This document shows, in pieces, positions 1-7,249 of a stretch of 17,063 nucleotides of DNA. The stretch spans positions 1 through 17,063 of the forward strand of contig JAKAZP010000007.1 in assembly GCA_021815905.1 (NCBI GenBank), written 5' to 3'. Position numbers and translations under genes: made by a program. Origin of the DNA: Pseudomonadota bacterium. Lineage in GTDB: Bacteria > Pseudomonadota > Gammaproteobacteria > Steroidobacterales > Steroidobacteraceae. The notes beneath the pieces are model-generated. The model ran no database searches and was not told where the DNA came from. It worked only from the letters and a program-made list of their open reading frames with translations. Within the stretch, counting starts at the first letter, position 1; every line of letters begins with the position of its first letter.

Positions 1-554
1 CCGGCAGGAACACTCCGCCCGGCATCGACGGGCCGTTCGTGCTCCCGGGGATCTACTCCATCGTGCTCACCGCCGACGGTGTGACCTATCGGGCGCCGCT
101 CGTCGTGCAGCTCGATCCGCGGGTGCACGCGAGCAGCGCCGACCTCGCCTCGCTCCTCGAGTTCAGCCGGTCGCTGTGCGCGGGGCTCGAGCGCGCCAAG
201 GCCGCTTACGACGGCGAGCATCCGGCCCACGAGGCGCTCGTGGCGCTCGCGAGCCGGCTCGCATCCGGGCGCGGCCGGCGCGCGCTCAGGGGCGAAGTGA
301 AGCGGCTCGCCGCGGCGACTTCGGTCGAGGGTCCCGGGAGCGTGGGCGCGTTGAGCCGCGTGATCGGCTCGCTCGAGGCCGACGAGGAGTCGGCCGATGT
401 CGCCCCGACCGCCGCGCAGCGCGAGGTGTTCGATCAGACCTCGCGCGAGCTCGACCGGGCGATCGGGCGCTGGCAGCGGACCCGGCGCGAAATCCTGAGT
501 CTCGATGTCAGGCTGCACCGCGCGGGGCTTCAGGCGGTGCCGGTCCGGGAATGA
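1..554 (+). CDS. C-terminal end of a BNR/VPS10-type beta-propeller protein (partial)
   Basis: This open frame enters from the left edge (frame of base 3) and ends at TGA 552-554, giving about 183 residues. Near the left edge it reads LPGIYSIVLTADGVTYRAPL, then VVQLDPRV and ADLASLLEF. From family knowledge, a Gly-x-Tyr beta strand with 'L.V.DPRV' and an 'ADL' helix is the usual C-terminal module of large secreted glycosyl-hydrolase-like proteins with BNR or sortilin (VPS10) propeller repeats. The propeller itself would lie outside the window. Residues beyond about 60 are charged and helical, with a heptad-like pattern of Leu, Ala, Arg and Glu. The native start is not in the window; the first internal GTG (39) is not a start. 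No catalytic residue can be seen, so no enzymatic role is proposed. The next gene is on the opposite strand. Confidence 0.6.
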   Translation, partial: GRNTPPGIDGPFVLPGIYSIVLTADGVTYRAPLVVQLDPRVHASSADLASLLEFSRSLCAGLERAKAAYDGEHPAHEALVALASRLASGRGRRALRGEVKRLAAATSVEGPGSVGALSRVIGSLEADEESADVAPTAAQREVFDQTSRELDRAIGRWQRTRREILSLDVRLHRAGLQAVPVRE

Positions 555-626
555 CACCCCTCCCGAACGCCGGCCCGATCCGAGGGAGTCGAAGCCGCCG
601 CGGTCCGGCCTGACGGTGAGCGGCGA

Positions 627-740
627 TCAGCGGTAGGCGCTCACCTCACCCGAGCGCGGATTGATGGACGCCATCTGCGTCATGCCGTCCTTCTTCAGGA
701 TCTGCGTGCGGTAGGTCACCGCGCCGTTGCGGGCCGACAT
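627..740 (-). CDS. possible small protein, 37 residues, unknown function
   Basis: This is a short minus-strand frame from ATG 740 to TGA 627. A GGAG lies 9 bases before the ATG, which supports this start. The peptide ends TQMASINPRSGEVSAYR and has a basic centre (QILKKDGM). It has no signal peptide, no membrane segment and no cysteine. Upstream of the ATG the frame stays open but reads as Arg-rich non-protein text, so it is not the tail of a longer gene. It sits 115 bp downstream of the DUF3443 gene on the same strand, past a strong hairpin, so it may be a separate transcript or a last cistron. I do not recognise the family. It could be chance. Confidence 0.35.
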   Translation of the reverse strand: MSARNGAVTYRTQILKKDGMTQMASINPRSGEVSAYR

Positions 741-819
741 CGCGCGGAGCTCCGGCCCGGCGGGTTCTGTCGCGCGAGGTCGGGCTGGGGCGAGGGCGCG
801 GTTCAGGGACGGTTCACGC

Positions 820-852
820 GCGCCGGGACGGGCACGAGCCCGGATCCGGCGC
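820..852 (-). terminator. strong nested hairpin just after the DUF3443 gene
   Basis: An outer 7-bp stem (GCGCCGG 820-826 with CCGGCGC 846-852) encloses an inner 4-bp stem (GGGC 830-833 with GCCC 838-841) around a 4-base loop. It begins three bases after the DUF3443 stop codon on the minus strand. There is no T-run after it, so it is not a classical rho-independent terminator. It may stabilise the 3' end or mark a rho-aided stop. Confidence 0.4.
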
Positions 853-855
853 TTC

Positions 856-2142
856 TCAATAAGCGTAATAAGGTCCCAACCCGCCCGGCGTGTTCGCGCC
901 GTTGATGGCCACGTACACGTTGCGGCCGAAGAAGAACGGCAGGCCGAAGTCGAGCTCGGGCGGCGCGTTCGGTATCGCCGTCGCGGGCGCACCGAGATCG
1001 TCGTAGGCGTAGAAGGTTGGATTCGCCGTGAGCAGCGAGTCGGCGTTGCCGACCAGGAAGCTCACGGTCGAGGTGACACCGTTCGGCTGGCCGGTGGTGG
1101 GGTCCACGCCGCTGTTGGTCGCGCTCAGACTGAGAGTCGAGTTCGGGCAGTAGAAGTTCGGAGCCGAGCTGGTGCTGCTGCAGGTGGGGATGGAGCTGTC
1201 GGCGAAGTAGTACGCGTTCGAGCCGGTGTCGAATACGGCGGCGAGCGTGGCGCCGTTGTACTGGGTGGATACGCTGCCGGAGGAGTCGGCCGTCAGCACG
1301 GTCGCGCCCGCGAGCCCGTTGTTGCCCTCGGTGCCGATGCCGAAGACGAGCGACCCGGCGGCGGAAACCGCGCCGGCGGTCGGCACGGAGGGCAGCTCGA
1401 CGATGACGCCGTTGTTGTCGGTTTGGAATTCGGCGACCGGATTGAGGACCTGCTCGCTCACGGCCGCCAGGGACGACGAGCAGGTGCTCGAGCTCGGACA
1501 GGTGTAGTAAAGATCGTACTGCGCGCTCGCCGCGCAGGCGCTGCCGCAGTCGTGCACGAAGGGACTGACGCCGAGGATCCCGTTGGCGCCGAACTGGGAG
1601 ATCGAGTCCTCCATCGTGACGTTGCTCGAGCAGTGCGCGGGAATGGCGGGGTAGCTGGACTCCCCGGCGATGCTCGGATCGCCAATCACCTGCACCGGCA
1701 GGCTGCTCGCGGTCTCGCTCGCGATCTGCACGTCCGCCGTGGCCACCGGTCCCCAGCTGTTGCCGTCGGCGAACTGCATGCACTCGGCGAGCGGCTGGCC
1801 GCTGGCGGAGTCCGGCTCCTGCGGCAGCGAGATCGTGAGCGCTTGCCCGAGGATCCTGAGCCCCGAGGACTGGGTGTCCACTTCGACGTGATCGATGGTC
1901 TGGCAGGTGCTCGTGCCGGGCACGCAGATGGTGACCGTGACGAAGGGCATGTCGACGTCGCTCGTCCCGGCGGGTCCCGCGTCGACCACGAGCGTCGCGA
2001 CATTCGGGCCGGGATTGGCGATCTGCTGCCCCTGGCCGCCGCCCCCGCCCCCGATGACACCACTCCCACCGCCACCGCCGCCGCAACCGGAGAGCAACAG
2101 GGGAACCCAAGTGACGACGACGGCGGCGATCAGCTTGCGCAC
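856..2142 (-). CDS. DUF3443 family lipoprotein with a pepsin-like two-lobed layout
   Basis: The protein has 428 residues and starts at GTG 2142, behind a GAGGAAG ribosome site. The N-terminus is a lipoprotein signal with lipobox LSGC (Cys20), then a poly-Gly tether (21-37). The DUF3443 signature is clear: VTVTICVPG and CQTIDHV in the first half, SLVFGIGTEGNN in the middle. I also see pepsin-like landmarks in the right order: V-D-T-Q-S-S-G-L (D89) in place of the first DTGS, G-I-L-G (188-191), G-S-L-V-F-G (263-268), F-D-T-G-S-N (D305) as the second catalytic motif, and a C-terminal LPFFFGRNVYVAI segment ending GGLGPYYAY, like the pepsin 'FIRQYYTVFD...GLAP' tail. Ten further Cys residues suggest disulfides outside the cytoplasm. 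A protease role is inference: the first motif has Gln where Gly is usual. It is the second gene of a pair with DUF2844. Confidence 0.85.
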   Translation of the reverse strand: MRKLIAAVVVTWVPLLLSGCGGGGGGSGVIGGGGGGQGQQIANPGPNVATLVVDAGPAGTSDVDMPFVTVTICVPGTSTCQTIDHVEVDTQSSGLRILGQALTISLPQEPDSASGQPLAECMQFADGNSWGPVATADVQIASETASSLPVQVIGDPSIAGESSYPAIPAHCSSNVTMEDSISQFGANGILGVSPFVHDCGSACAASAQYDLYYTCPSSSTCSSSLAAVSEQVLNPVAEFQTDNNGVIVELPSVPTAGAVSAAGSLVFGIGTEGNNGLAGATVLTADSSGSVSTQYNGATLAAVFDTGSNAYYFADSSIPTCSSTSSAPNFYCPNSTLSLSATNSGVDPTTGQPNGVTSTVSFLVGNADSLLTANPTFYAYDDLGAPATAIPNAPPELDFGLPFFFGRNVYVAINGANTPGGLGPYYAY

Positions 2143-2157
2143 GGCTTCCTCGAGCGG

Positions 2158-2628
2158 CTAATGAACGGTGGAGAGCGGGAAGTTCCGCGGCAGCAGGCTC
2201 GGCACGTAGGCGATGCCGAAGAACGCGCGCAGATGCCCGCCGGTGCTCACGACGAGGTCCGGCTGGCGTACCTCCAGGCGGCTGTGCCCGTGGGGCGGCG
2301 CCACGGCGGCCGCGGAGCGCGCCTGGGCGAAATAGCTGCCAAGGAGCTGCCGCAGATCCGGCACGACCGGCCCCTGCCAGCTCACGGCAAACACGACGCC
2401 GGCGGAGGAGATGTACTCGCGCACGATCGTGCCGGCGGGAGTGGTGATCTCCTGCACGCTGTAGCCGGCCTCGGCTTTGACCCGCAGCGCCCCCCTGAGC
2501 TTCGCCTGGTCCGCGTGGACCGAGGCGACGGTGTCCCCGAGCGCGGCGTGGGCGGGGGTGAGCGCGGCATCGAGCAGCCCCGCACCGAGCGCGAGCGCCA
2601 GGGCGAGGGGGAGTAGGGGAGTTCTCAT
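2158..2628 (-). CDS. DUF2844 family exported protein
   Basis: The protein has 156 residues. The start at ATG 2628 is chosen because it begins a typical signal peptide (MRT, hydrophobic Leu/Ala core 4-22, cleavage after AHA at 28). The frame stays open 31 codons further upstream, but those residues are Arg/Pro-rich and would hide the signal. The mature part carries what I recall as the DUF2844 pattern: ALGDTVASV at its N-terminus, then YSVQEITTPAGTIVREYIS, GVVFAVSWQGP, PDLRQLLGSYF, DLVVSTGGHLRAF and AYVPSLLP. No catalytic motif or membrane segment is visible, and the protein is probably periplasmic. Its stop is 15 bp before the DUF3443 start on the same strand. From memory, these two families are often neighbours in Burkholderia and relatives, so they probably act together. 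Function unknown. Confidence 0.85.
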   Translation of the reverse strand: MRTPLLPLALALALGAGLLDAALTPAHAALGDTVASVHADQAKLRGALRVKAEAGYSVQEITTPAGTIVREYISSAGVVFAVSWQGPVVPDLRQLLGSYFAQARSAAAVAPPHGHSRLEVRQPDLVVSTGGHLRAFFGIAYVPSLLPRNFPLSTVH

Positions 2629-2998
2629 GACGGTATCGGGCTCGAACCTTTCCGGACGGGTGGCACGCAATGGGGCGCGTTTCGCGCGCGAGACGGAGGG
2701 CGGCGCGTCGAGGCAGCCCACTGGCTAAAGCGCGCGTGGCGCTCAATCGTTGACTGTGCCGTGATCGGGGCCTTCCGTCCGTGACGCTAGCACGGGCGGC
2801 ACCCGTCCGCGAGTGTCTCCGTGCGGAGACTTCACACGCGGGCTCGGCGGCGAGCGAGCGGTCATCCCCCCGGCCCGCGCGGGCTGCACGGGCGGGCCGC
2901 ACGGGCCTGTCGGGCATGCACGGCGCGCCATCCACCCGCGGCCCTGGCGCACGTGGACAGCGAGCGGGGCGTCCGATAGCATTCCGCCCCCCAAAGTC
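2629..2998. other. 370-bp intergenic region between the DUF2844 gene and tRNA-Asp
   Basis: The two flanking genes point away from each other, so this stretch should carry both promoters. I can identify only the tRNA promoter (2954-2982). The DUF2844 side has no convincing -35/-10 pair; a GGAAAGG lies about 18 bases before its ATG, which is far for a ribosome site. The middle (2870-2935) is very GC-rich with a short repeated GCACGGGC. The open frames here read as low-complexity Arg/Pro/Gly text, and I see no gene. Confidence 0.6.
2954..2982 (+). promoter_or_regulatory. sigma70-type promoter of tRNA-Asp
   Basis: A -35 box TGGACA (2954-2959) and a -10 box TAGCAT (2977-2982) are separated by exactly 17 bp. 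The -10 ends 16 bp before the mature tRNA 5' end at 2999. A C-rich stretch (CCGCCCCCC) follows the -10, the kind of GC-rich discriminator found at stable-RNA promoters under stringent control. Confidence 0.7.
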
Positions 2999-3075
2999 GG
3001 AGCGGTAGTTCAGCTGGTTAGAATACCGGCCTGTCACGCCGGGGGTCGCGGGTTCGAGTCCCGTCCGCTCCGCCA
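2999..3075 (+). tRNA. tRNA-Asp, anticodon GTC
   Basis: The gene is 77 bases long with a full cloverleaf. The acceptor stem GGAGCGG (2999-3005) pairs with CCGCTCC (3065-3071), then discriminator G and an encoded CCA (3073-3075). The anticodon stem CCGGC/GCCGG (3026-3030, 3038-3042) holds loop CTGTCAC with anticodon GTC at 3033-3035. The T arm carries GGTTCGAGTCC. The D-arm AGTTCAGCTGGTTAGAAT is the usual tRNA-Asp text. It has its own promoter. No tandem tRNA follows and no T-run terminator is evident; a weak stem (CCTCG/CGAGG) lies about 20 bases downstream. Confidence 0.98.
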
Positions 3076-3234
3076 TTTCCGCCCGGGTGCGCCGTCCTCG
3101 CCGGCTGACGAGGGATGGCTGCGGGCCGCCTGACCGGATTTGGTATCCTTGGCGATCCGCCGGCGGGTGAGGGGTCCCCCCGGAGGAAGATTCACCTCGA
3201 GGCCCGAGCCCCAGGGCCCGCTCCCGTTGCGAAC

Positions 3235-5139
3235 ATGCTGCAGAAAATCACCGACACCATTTCGACGCACAAATGGTTCTGGTACACGATCCTCGGCGCG
3301 CTCGCGCTGGTATTCGCCGCCTGGGGCGCCTACGGGATCGTCAATCTCAATTTCGGCACCAGCACGTATGCGGCGGTCGCCAACGGCCAGACGATCTCGC
3401 TCCAGGCGGCACGCAATGCGTGGCTGCGCGCGCAGACCCAGATGCAGCAGCAGTACGGCGGCAGCATCCCTTCGGGCACCGAGAAGCGCCTGCAGGACAA
3501 CGTGCTCGAGCAGCTGATCTCGGACACCCTCATTGCGCAGCGCACCGAGAGCCTCGGCTACGAGGTGAGCGAGGGGCAGCTCCTGCAGGCCATCCGCAGC
3601 GAGCCCGCCTTTCAGGTCGCGGGCAAATACTCGCCCGCGGCGGCGAAGGACGCCCTCGAGGAGGCGAACATGTCGCTCCCGAGCTATGAGAGCTCGCTCG
3701 AGAACGATCTGCGCCGCCGGCAACTCCTGAACAGCATCGTCGCGTCCGAATTCGTCACTCCCGAGGAGCTTGCGCGCGCGCAATCGCTCGAGAACCAGGA
3801 GCGGCAGATCCAGTACGCCATCCTTCCGGACAAGGACTTCCAGAGCAGCGCGCCCATCAGCCCGGCGGCGATCGAGGCGTACTACAAGGCGCACGCGGCG
3901 CAGTACACCCTGCCGGAGTCGGTGGACCTGCGCTACGCCCAGCTCACCCTCGCCCAGGTCGCAGCCACCGTGAAGGTGTCCGACGCCGACCTGCAGGCGG
4001 CCTACCAGAAGGAACAGAGCCGGTTCGTCGTCCCCGAGCAGCGCGAGGCGAGCCACATCCTCATCTCCTTCGGCAACGATCCCGCGGCCGCGCTCAAGGA
4101 GGCCGACAAGGTGGCGAAGCTCGCCCGCTCCGGGCAGAACTTCGCGGACCTCGCGAAGAAGTACTCTCAGGATCCGGGCTCGGCCCAACACGGAGGCAGC
4201 CTCGGGTGGCTCACCCGGCAGGCATTCGTGAAGCCGTTCGCCGATGCGCTGTTCGCGATCCCGAAGGTCGGGGACATCGTCGGGCCGGTGAAGAGCCCGT
4301 ACGGCTACCACATCATCAAGCTCGACGGCATTCGCCCCGGCCACACGCGCACCTTCGAGCAGGTGAAGGCGCAACTCGAGCAGCAGCTCGCCCGGGCGCG
4401 TGCCACCGACCGCTTCGGCGACATCGAGGACCGGCTGCAGAACGATCTCGAGAATCCCGGGGCGAGCCTCGCCGGCGTCGCCAAGCGCTTCAACATGCAA
4501 AGCGGCGAGGTGGCGCAGTTCCTGCGCGGCACGGGCGCGGCACCGCTCGGGGCGGCCCCGCCGGTGCAGAATCTCGTGTTCGGCGCCAACGCGATCGCGC
4601 CGGGCACGATCGGGGGCCCGGTCATCGTCGACAATGACCGCATGGTGGTGGTGAAGGTGATTTCCCAACACGGACCCCAGTTGAAGCCGCTCGCCGAAGT
4701 CGCCCCCGGGATCGTCGCCACGCTCGAAAAGCAGCGAGCGACGGAGGCGGCGCTCGCCGCCGCCCAGGCCGCGCGCGCGAAACTGGCCGCGGGCGCGCCG
4801 TTCGCCGAAGTCGCGAAGTCCCTCAAGGTCGCGGTCAATCCGCCGAAGTTCATCGGACGCGGCGATCCTTCCGTTCCGGGCGATATTCTCGACATCGCGT
4901 TCGACTCGCCGAAGCCGACACACGGCCCGGTGTATCGCGCGACGAAGCTCTCGGGCGGCGGCGCGGCGCTGATCGCCATCACCCGGATCCGCAGCGGCGC
5001 GCGCAATCAGAATCCGGTGCTCGAGCGCACCATGATGCGCGATCAGATCCAGCGCAACGGCATGGGCGATGCCCTCGCCTACATCGCCGAGGTGCGGGCG
5101 ACCGCCAAGGTGCGCAAGAACCCGCAGGCCTTCGACTAG
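3235..5139 (+). CDS. ppiD: PpiD-like SurA_N/parvulin periplasmic folding factor
   Basis: The protein has 634 residues; E. coli PpiD has 623. Layout: a short cytoplasmic N-terminus (MLQKITDTISTHK), one membrane anchor (about 15-36), a SurA_N-type chaperone region (about 45-260), one parvulin domain (about 267-368, with REASHILISF, GSAQHGGSLGWL and KSPYGYHIIKLD), then a long helical C-terminal region. From family knowledge it assists outer-membrane and periplasmic proteins as they leave the Sec translocon. I chose ATG 3235 because it places the anchor near residue 15, as in PpiD; the frame runs open to ATG 3115, but the extra 40 residues look like non-coding text. ATG 3235 has no clear ribosome site; a GGAGGAAG lies 46 bases upstream. 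It is convergent with the next gene, 18 bp away. Placement beside fabI fits the Pseudomonas order. Confidence 0.92.
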   Translation: MLQKITDTISTHKWFWYTILGALALVFAAWGAYGIVNLNFGTSTYAAVANGQTISLQAARNAWLRAQTQMQQQYGGSIPSGTEKRLQDNVLEQLISDTLIAQRTESLGYEVSEGQLLQAIRSEPAFQVAGKYSPAAAKDALEEANMSLPSYESSLENDLRRRQLLNSIVASEFVTPEELARAQSLENQERQIQYAILPDKDFQSSAPISPAAIEAYYKAHAAQYTLPESVDLRYAQLTLAQVAATVKVSDADLQAAYQKEQSRFVVPEQREASHILISFGNDPAAALKEADKVAKLARSGQNFADLAKKYSQDPGSAQHGGSLGWLTRQAFVKPFADALFAIPKVGDIVGPVKSPYGYHIIKLDGIRPGHTRTFEQVKAQLEQQLARARATDRFGDIEDRLQNDLENPGASLAGVAKRFNMQSGEVAQFLRGTGAAPLGAAPPVQNLVFGANAIAPGTIGGPVIVDNDRMVVVKVISQHGPQLKPLAEVAPGIVATLEKQRATEAALAAAQAARAKLAAGAPFAEVAKSLKVAVNPPKFIGRGDPSVPGDILDIAFDSPKPTHGPVYRATKLSGGGAALIAITRIRSGARNQNPVLERTMMRDQIQRNGMGDALAYIAEVRATAKVRKNPQAFD

Positions 5140-5157
5140 AAGGTCGGGACCGATTCC

Positions 5158-6324
5158 TCAGGTCGGGGCCGCGAGCGCTCGCGGCGATGCCCCCCGGCCC
5201 TCGTCCGCCCACCAGGCGACCCCCAGCATCGCGCCGAAGGTCAGCGCGAGCACGGCGATCTGCTGCCACGGCGCGAGGCCGGGGGCGCCGTTTGCGATCA
5301 GCCCGCGACTGAGGAAGCAGAAGGGCAGGTGGGTGGTGAACACCGCGAGCGAGGAGCGCCCGAGCAGCGCGAGCCCCGGGATCCGCATCAGGGCGAGCGC
5401 CGGCAGCAGCAGATGCCGGGCGATGACCGCGAGGGCGGCGAAATCGAGCACCCGAAGTGCCCCGAGGTGCCACTTGCCGAGCAGGGCCGCCCCGAGCGGG
5501 GTGTCGAATTCCGCGCCCGCGAAGCGGTGACGCCCGACGAGGAAGAGCGTCGCGAGGAGGAGCGCTCCGATCAGGACGGGGAGCGCGGGGAGCCCCCGGG
5601 GCATGCTCGGTGGAGCGCTTCCGAGGCCGGCCTGGGCCGCCCTCCGGCGCCGCAGGGCGCCCGCTCCGAGCCACAGACCGCCCACCCACACGAGCTGCCA
5701 GGCGAGCCAGTCGAAGGACCCGAGCGCCTCGAGCGGCACCGGGAAGCCCGTCGCCGCCGCGAAATGCGTGTAGAGCCAGCGGCGGCCCCCGAGTTGCGCC
5801 AACCCCCAGAGCGCCCCGGAGGCGGTCAGGACCGGCGCCCAGCCCCGCCGGGCCGCAGAGTGCAGGACGAGGGGCGAGAGCGCGAGGAAGACGACGTACA
5901 TCGGCAGGATGTCGAGGAGCGGCGGCTCATACATCAGCAGCGGGCTTGCGATGCCCGCCCAGAGCGGTGACTGGAAGAGGAAGGCGAGATGATTGTGCAG
6001 CGTCTGCCGGCCCGAGAGGACCGCGATGCCCGCGACCACCGTGAAGGCGAACGCGATGAGCGCCAGATGCACCAGGTAGAGCTTGCCGGCGCGCCTCCAG
6101 AGCCTCGACCTCACATGCGCGAGTCCCTTTTCCAGAAGCTGCCGGGCGTAGATCGTGCCGACGAGGAAGGCGGAGAGAAACACGAAGCCCTCCGCCGCGG
6201 AAACGAATCCGAGGGGCTGGTTGGCGTAGGCGCTGAGGCCCGTAGGCAGGTGCTCGGCGGTCATGACGACGAGCAGCAGGCCTCTCAAGGCGTCGAGCTC
6301 GCCGCGGCGGGAGTTCGCGGACAT
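5158..6324 (-). CDS. OpgC-family integral membrane acyltransferase
   Basis: The protein has 388 residues from ATG 6324 to TGA 5158. It opens with GELDALRGLLLVVMTAEHLP, the hallmark start of OpgC/acyltransferase-3-like membrane proteins, and GFVSAAEGFVFLSAF follows as in that family. About ten hydrophobic spans fill the rest; a GRSSLAVFTTHLPF block lies near the C-terminus. From family knowledge, OpgC (MdoC) succinylates osmoregulated periplasmic glucans. No opgG, opgH or other glucan gene is in the window, so the substrate here is unknown, and another envelope polysaccharide is equally possible. No Shine-Dalgarno sequence precedes the ATG. It lies between ppiD (convergent) and fabI (same strand, 121 bp away), where I would not expect it in the core order, so it looks like a lineage insertion. 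Confidence 0.8.
   Translation of the reverse strand: MSANSRRGELDALRGLLLVVMTAEHLPTGLSAYANQPLGFVSAAEGFVFLSAFLVGTIYARQLLEKGLAHVRSRLWRRAGKLYLVHLALIAFAFTVVAGIAVLSGRQTLHNHLAFLFQSPLWAGIASPLLMYEPPLLDILPMYVVFLALSPLVLHSAARRGWAPVLTASGALWGLAQLGGRRWLYTHFAAATGFPVPLEALGSFDWLAWQLVWVGGLWLGAGALRRRRAAQAGLGSAPPSMPRGLPALPVLIGALLLATLFLVGRHRFAGAEFDTPLGAALLGKWHLGALRVLDFAALAVIARHLLLPALALMRIPGLALLGRSSLAVFTTHLPFCFLSRGLIANGAPGLAPWQQIAVLALTFGAMLGVAWWADEGRGASPRALAAPT
5168..5185. repeat. 18-bp perfect palindrome at the convergent ppiD/opgC ends
   Basis: GCCGCGAGCGCTCGCGGC reads the same on both strands. It lies inside the last codons of the OpgC gene and 29 bp past the ppiD stop, flanked by GGG and CCCC, which could lengthen the stem. 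Placed where two transcripts meet, it could form a hairpin in either RNA. There is no T-run, so a terminator role is only possible. Confidence 0.4.
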
Positions 6325-6445
6325 GAGGCCGAGGATATCGGCCCGAATCTGAAGCCTGTCTTAAGAAGGCTGGGCCCGAGGCGAGGCGCCCGGGGCGGTG
6401 CCGGCGGGCCGGCGGGGGCCGACGATGCTCACGCTCGAGCTCGAG

Positions 6446-7249
6446 CTATGCGCCTTCGGCCGAGTCTTCCGGGAAGCTCATCCCGACGGTGCTGAAGCCG
6501 CCGTCGACGTAGAGGATCTCGCCGGTGATCCCGGCCGCAAGATCCGAGCACAGGAAGGCCGCGGCGTTACCGACATCCTCCGTTGTGACGTTGCGGCGCA
6601 GCGGCGCCACCTCGGCGACGCGACTCAACATCTTGCGAAAGCCCGCGATTCCGGCGGCGGCGAGCGTCTTGATGGGTCCGGCGGAGATGCCGTTGACGCG
6701 GATTCCCCGCGGACCGAGGTCGGCTGCGAGGAAGCGCACGTTGGCCTCGAGGCTCGCCTTGGCGAGTCCCATGACGTTGTAGCTCGGAATCGAGCGTACG
6801 GCGCCGAGATACGTGAGGGTGAGGAGAGCCGCGGCGCGACCGGCCATGAGCGGAGCCGCGCCCCGGGCCAGAGCCGTCAGGCTGTAGCTCGAGATGTCGT
6901 GAGCGATGCGAAAGGCCTCGCGGCTCGTGTTCTCGACGAAGCTGCCGGCGATGGCCTCGCGGGGGGCGAAGGCCACCGCATGAACCAGGACGTCGAGGCT
7001 GCCCCACTCGTGCCGCAAGCGCTCGAACACCGCGTCGATCTCGGCGTCGACGCCGACGTCGAGCGGCAAGGTGAGGCGCGAGCCGATCGACCGAGCCAGC
7101 GGCTCGACGCGCTCCTTCATCTTGTCGTTGACATAGGTGAAGGCGAGCTCGGCGCCTTCCCGGTGCATCGCCTGGGCGATGCCCCAGGCGATCGAGCGCT
7201 CGGTGGCCACTCCGACGATCAACGCGCGCTTGCCGGTGAGAAAACCCAT
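6446..7249 (-). CDS. fabI: enoyl-[acyl-carrier-protein] reductase (NADH) FabI
   Basis: The protein has 267 residues (E. coli FabI 262) and starts at ATG 7249 with GAGGT a few bases upstream. It carries out the last reduction of each fatty-acid elongation cycle, in the cytoplasm. It begins [26 protein letters not shown], an atypical-SDR nucleotide loop. The active site is present: LTYLG (equivalent of Tyr146), then SYNVMGLAK with the Tyr156 and Lys163 equivalents. [11 protein letters not shown] and the C-terminal [12 protein letters not shown] are also FabI text. The E. coli Gly93 position reads Ala (HAVAFAP), which is also normal in many FabI proteins. It lies downstream of mltD on the same strand (87-bp gap). 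A 14-bp palindrome GCTCGAGCTCGAGC (6433-6446) abuts its stop codon. Confidence 0.96.
   Translation of the reverse strand: MGFLTGKRALIVGVATERSIAWGIAQAMHREGAELAFTYVNDKMKERVEPLARSIGSRLTLPLDVGVDAEIDAVFERLRHEWGSLDVLVHAVAFAPREAIAGSFVENTSREAFRIAHDISSYSLTALARGAAPLMAGRAAALLTLTYLGAVRSIPSYNVMGLAKASLEANVRFLAADLGPRGIRVNGISAGPIKTLAAAGIAGFRKMLSRVAEVAPLRRNVTTEDVGNAAAFLCSDLAAGITGEILYVDGGFSTVGMSFPEDSAEGA

Noticed and set aside
727..2616. A long plus-strand open frame (over 600 codons) opposite the DUF3443 and DUF2844 genes
   Set aside because: It is rich in Arg, Gly and Ala with no domain. It is the antisense shadow of two genes with signal peptides and family motifs, a common effect in GC-rich DNA.
2999..3075. 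tRNA-Asp as an integration site for a mobile element
   Set aside because: The 3' end of the tRNA faces the core gene ppiD. I see no integrase and no repeated copy of the tRNA 3' end in the window.
6920..6990. FabI has Ala at the position of E. coli Gly93, where changes can give triclosan resistance
   Set aside because: Ala at this site is normal in many FabI proteins that are triclosan-sensitive (for example the S. aureus type), so it does not indicate resistance.
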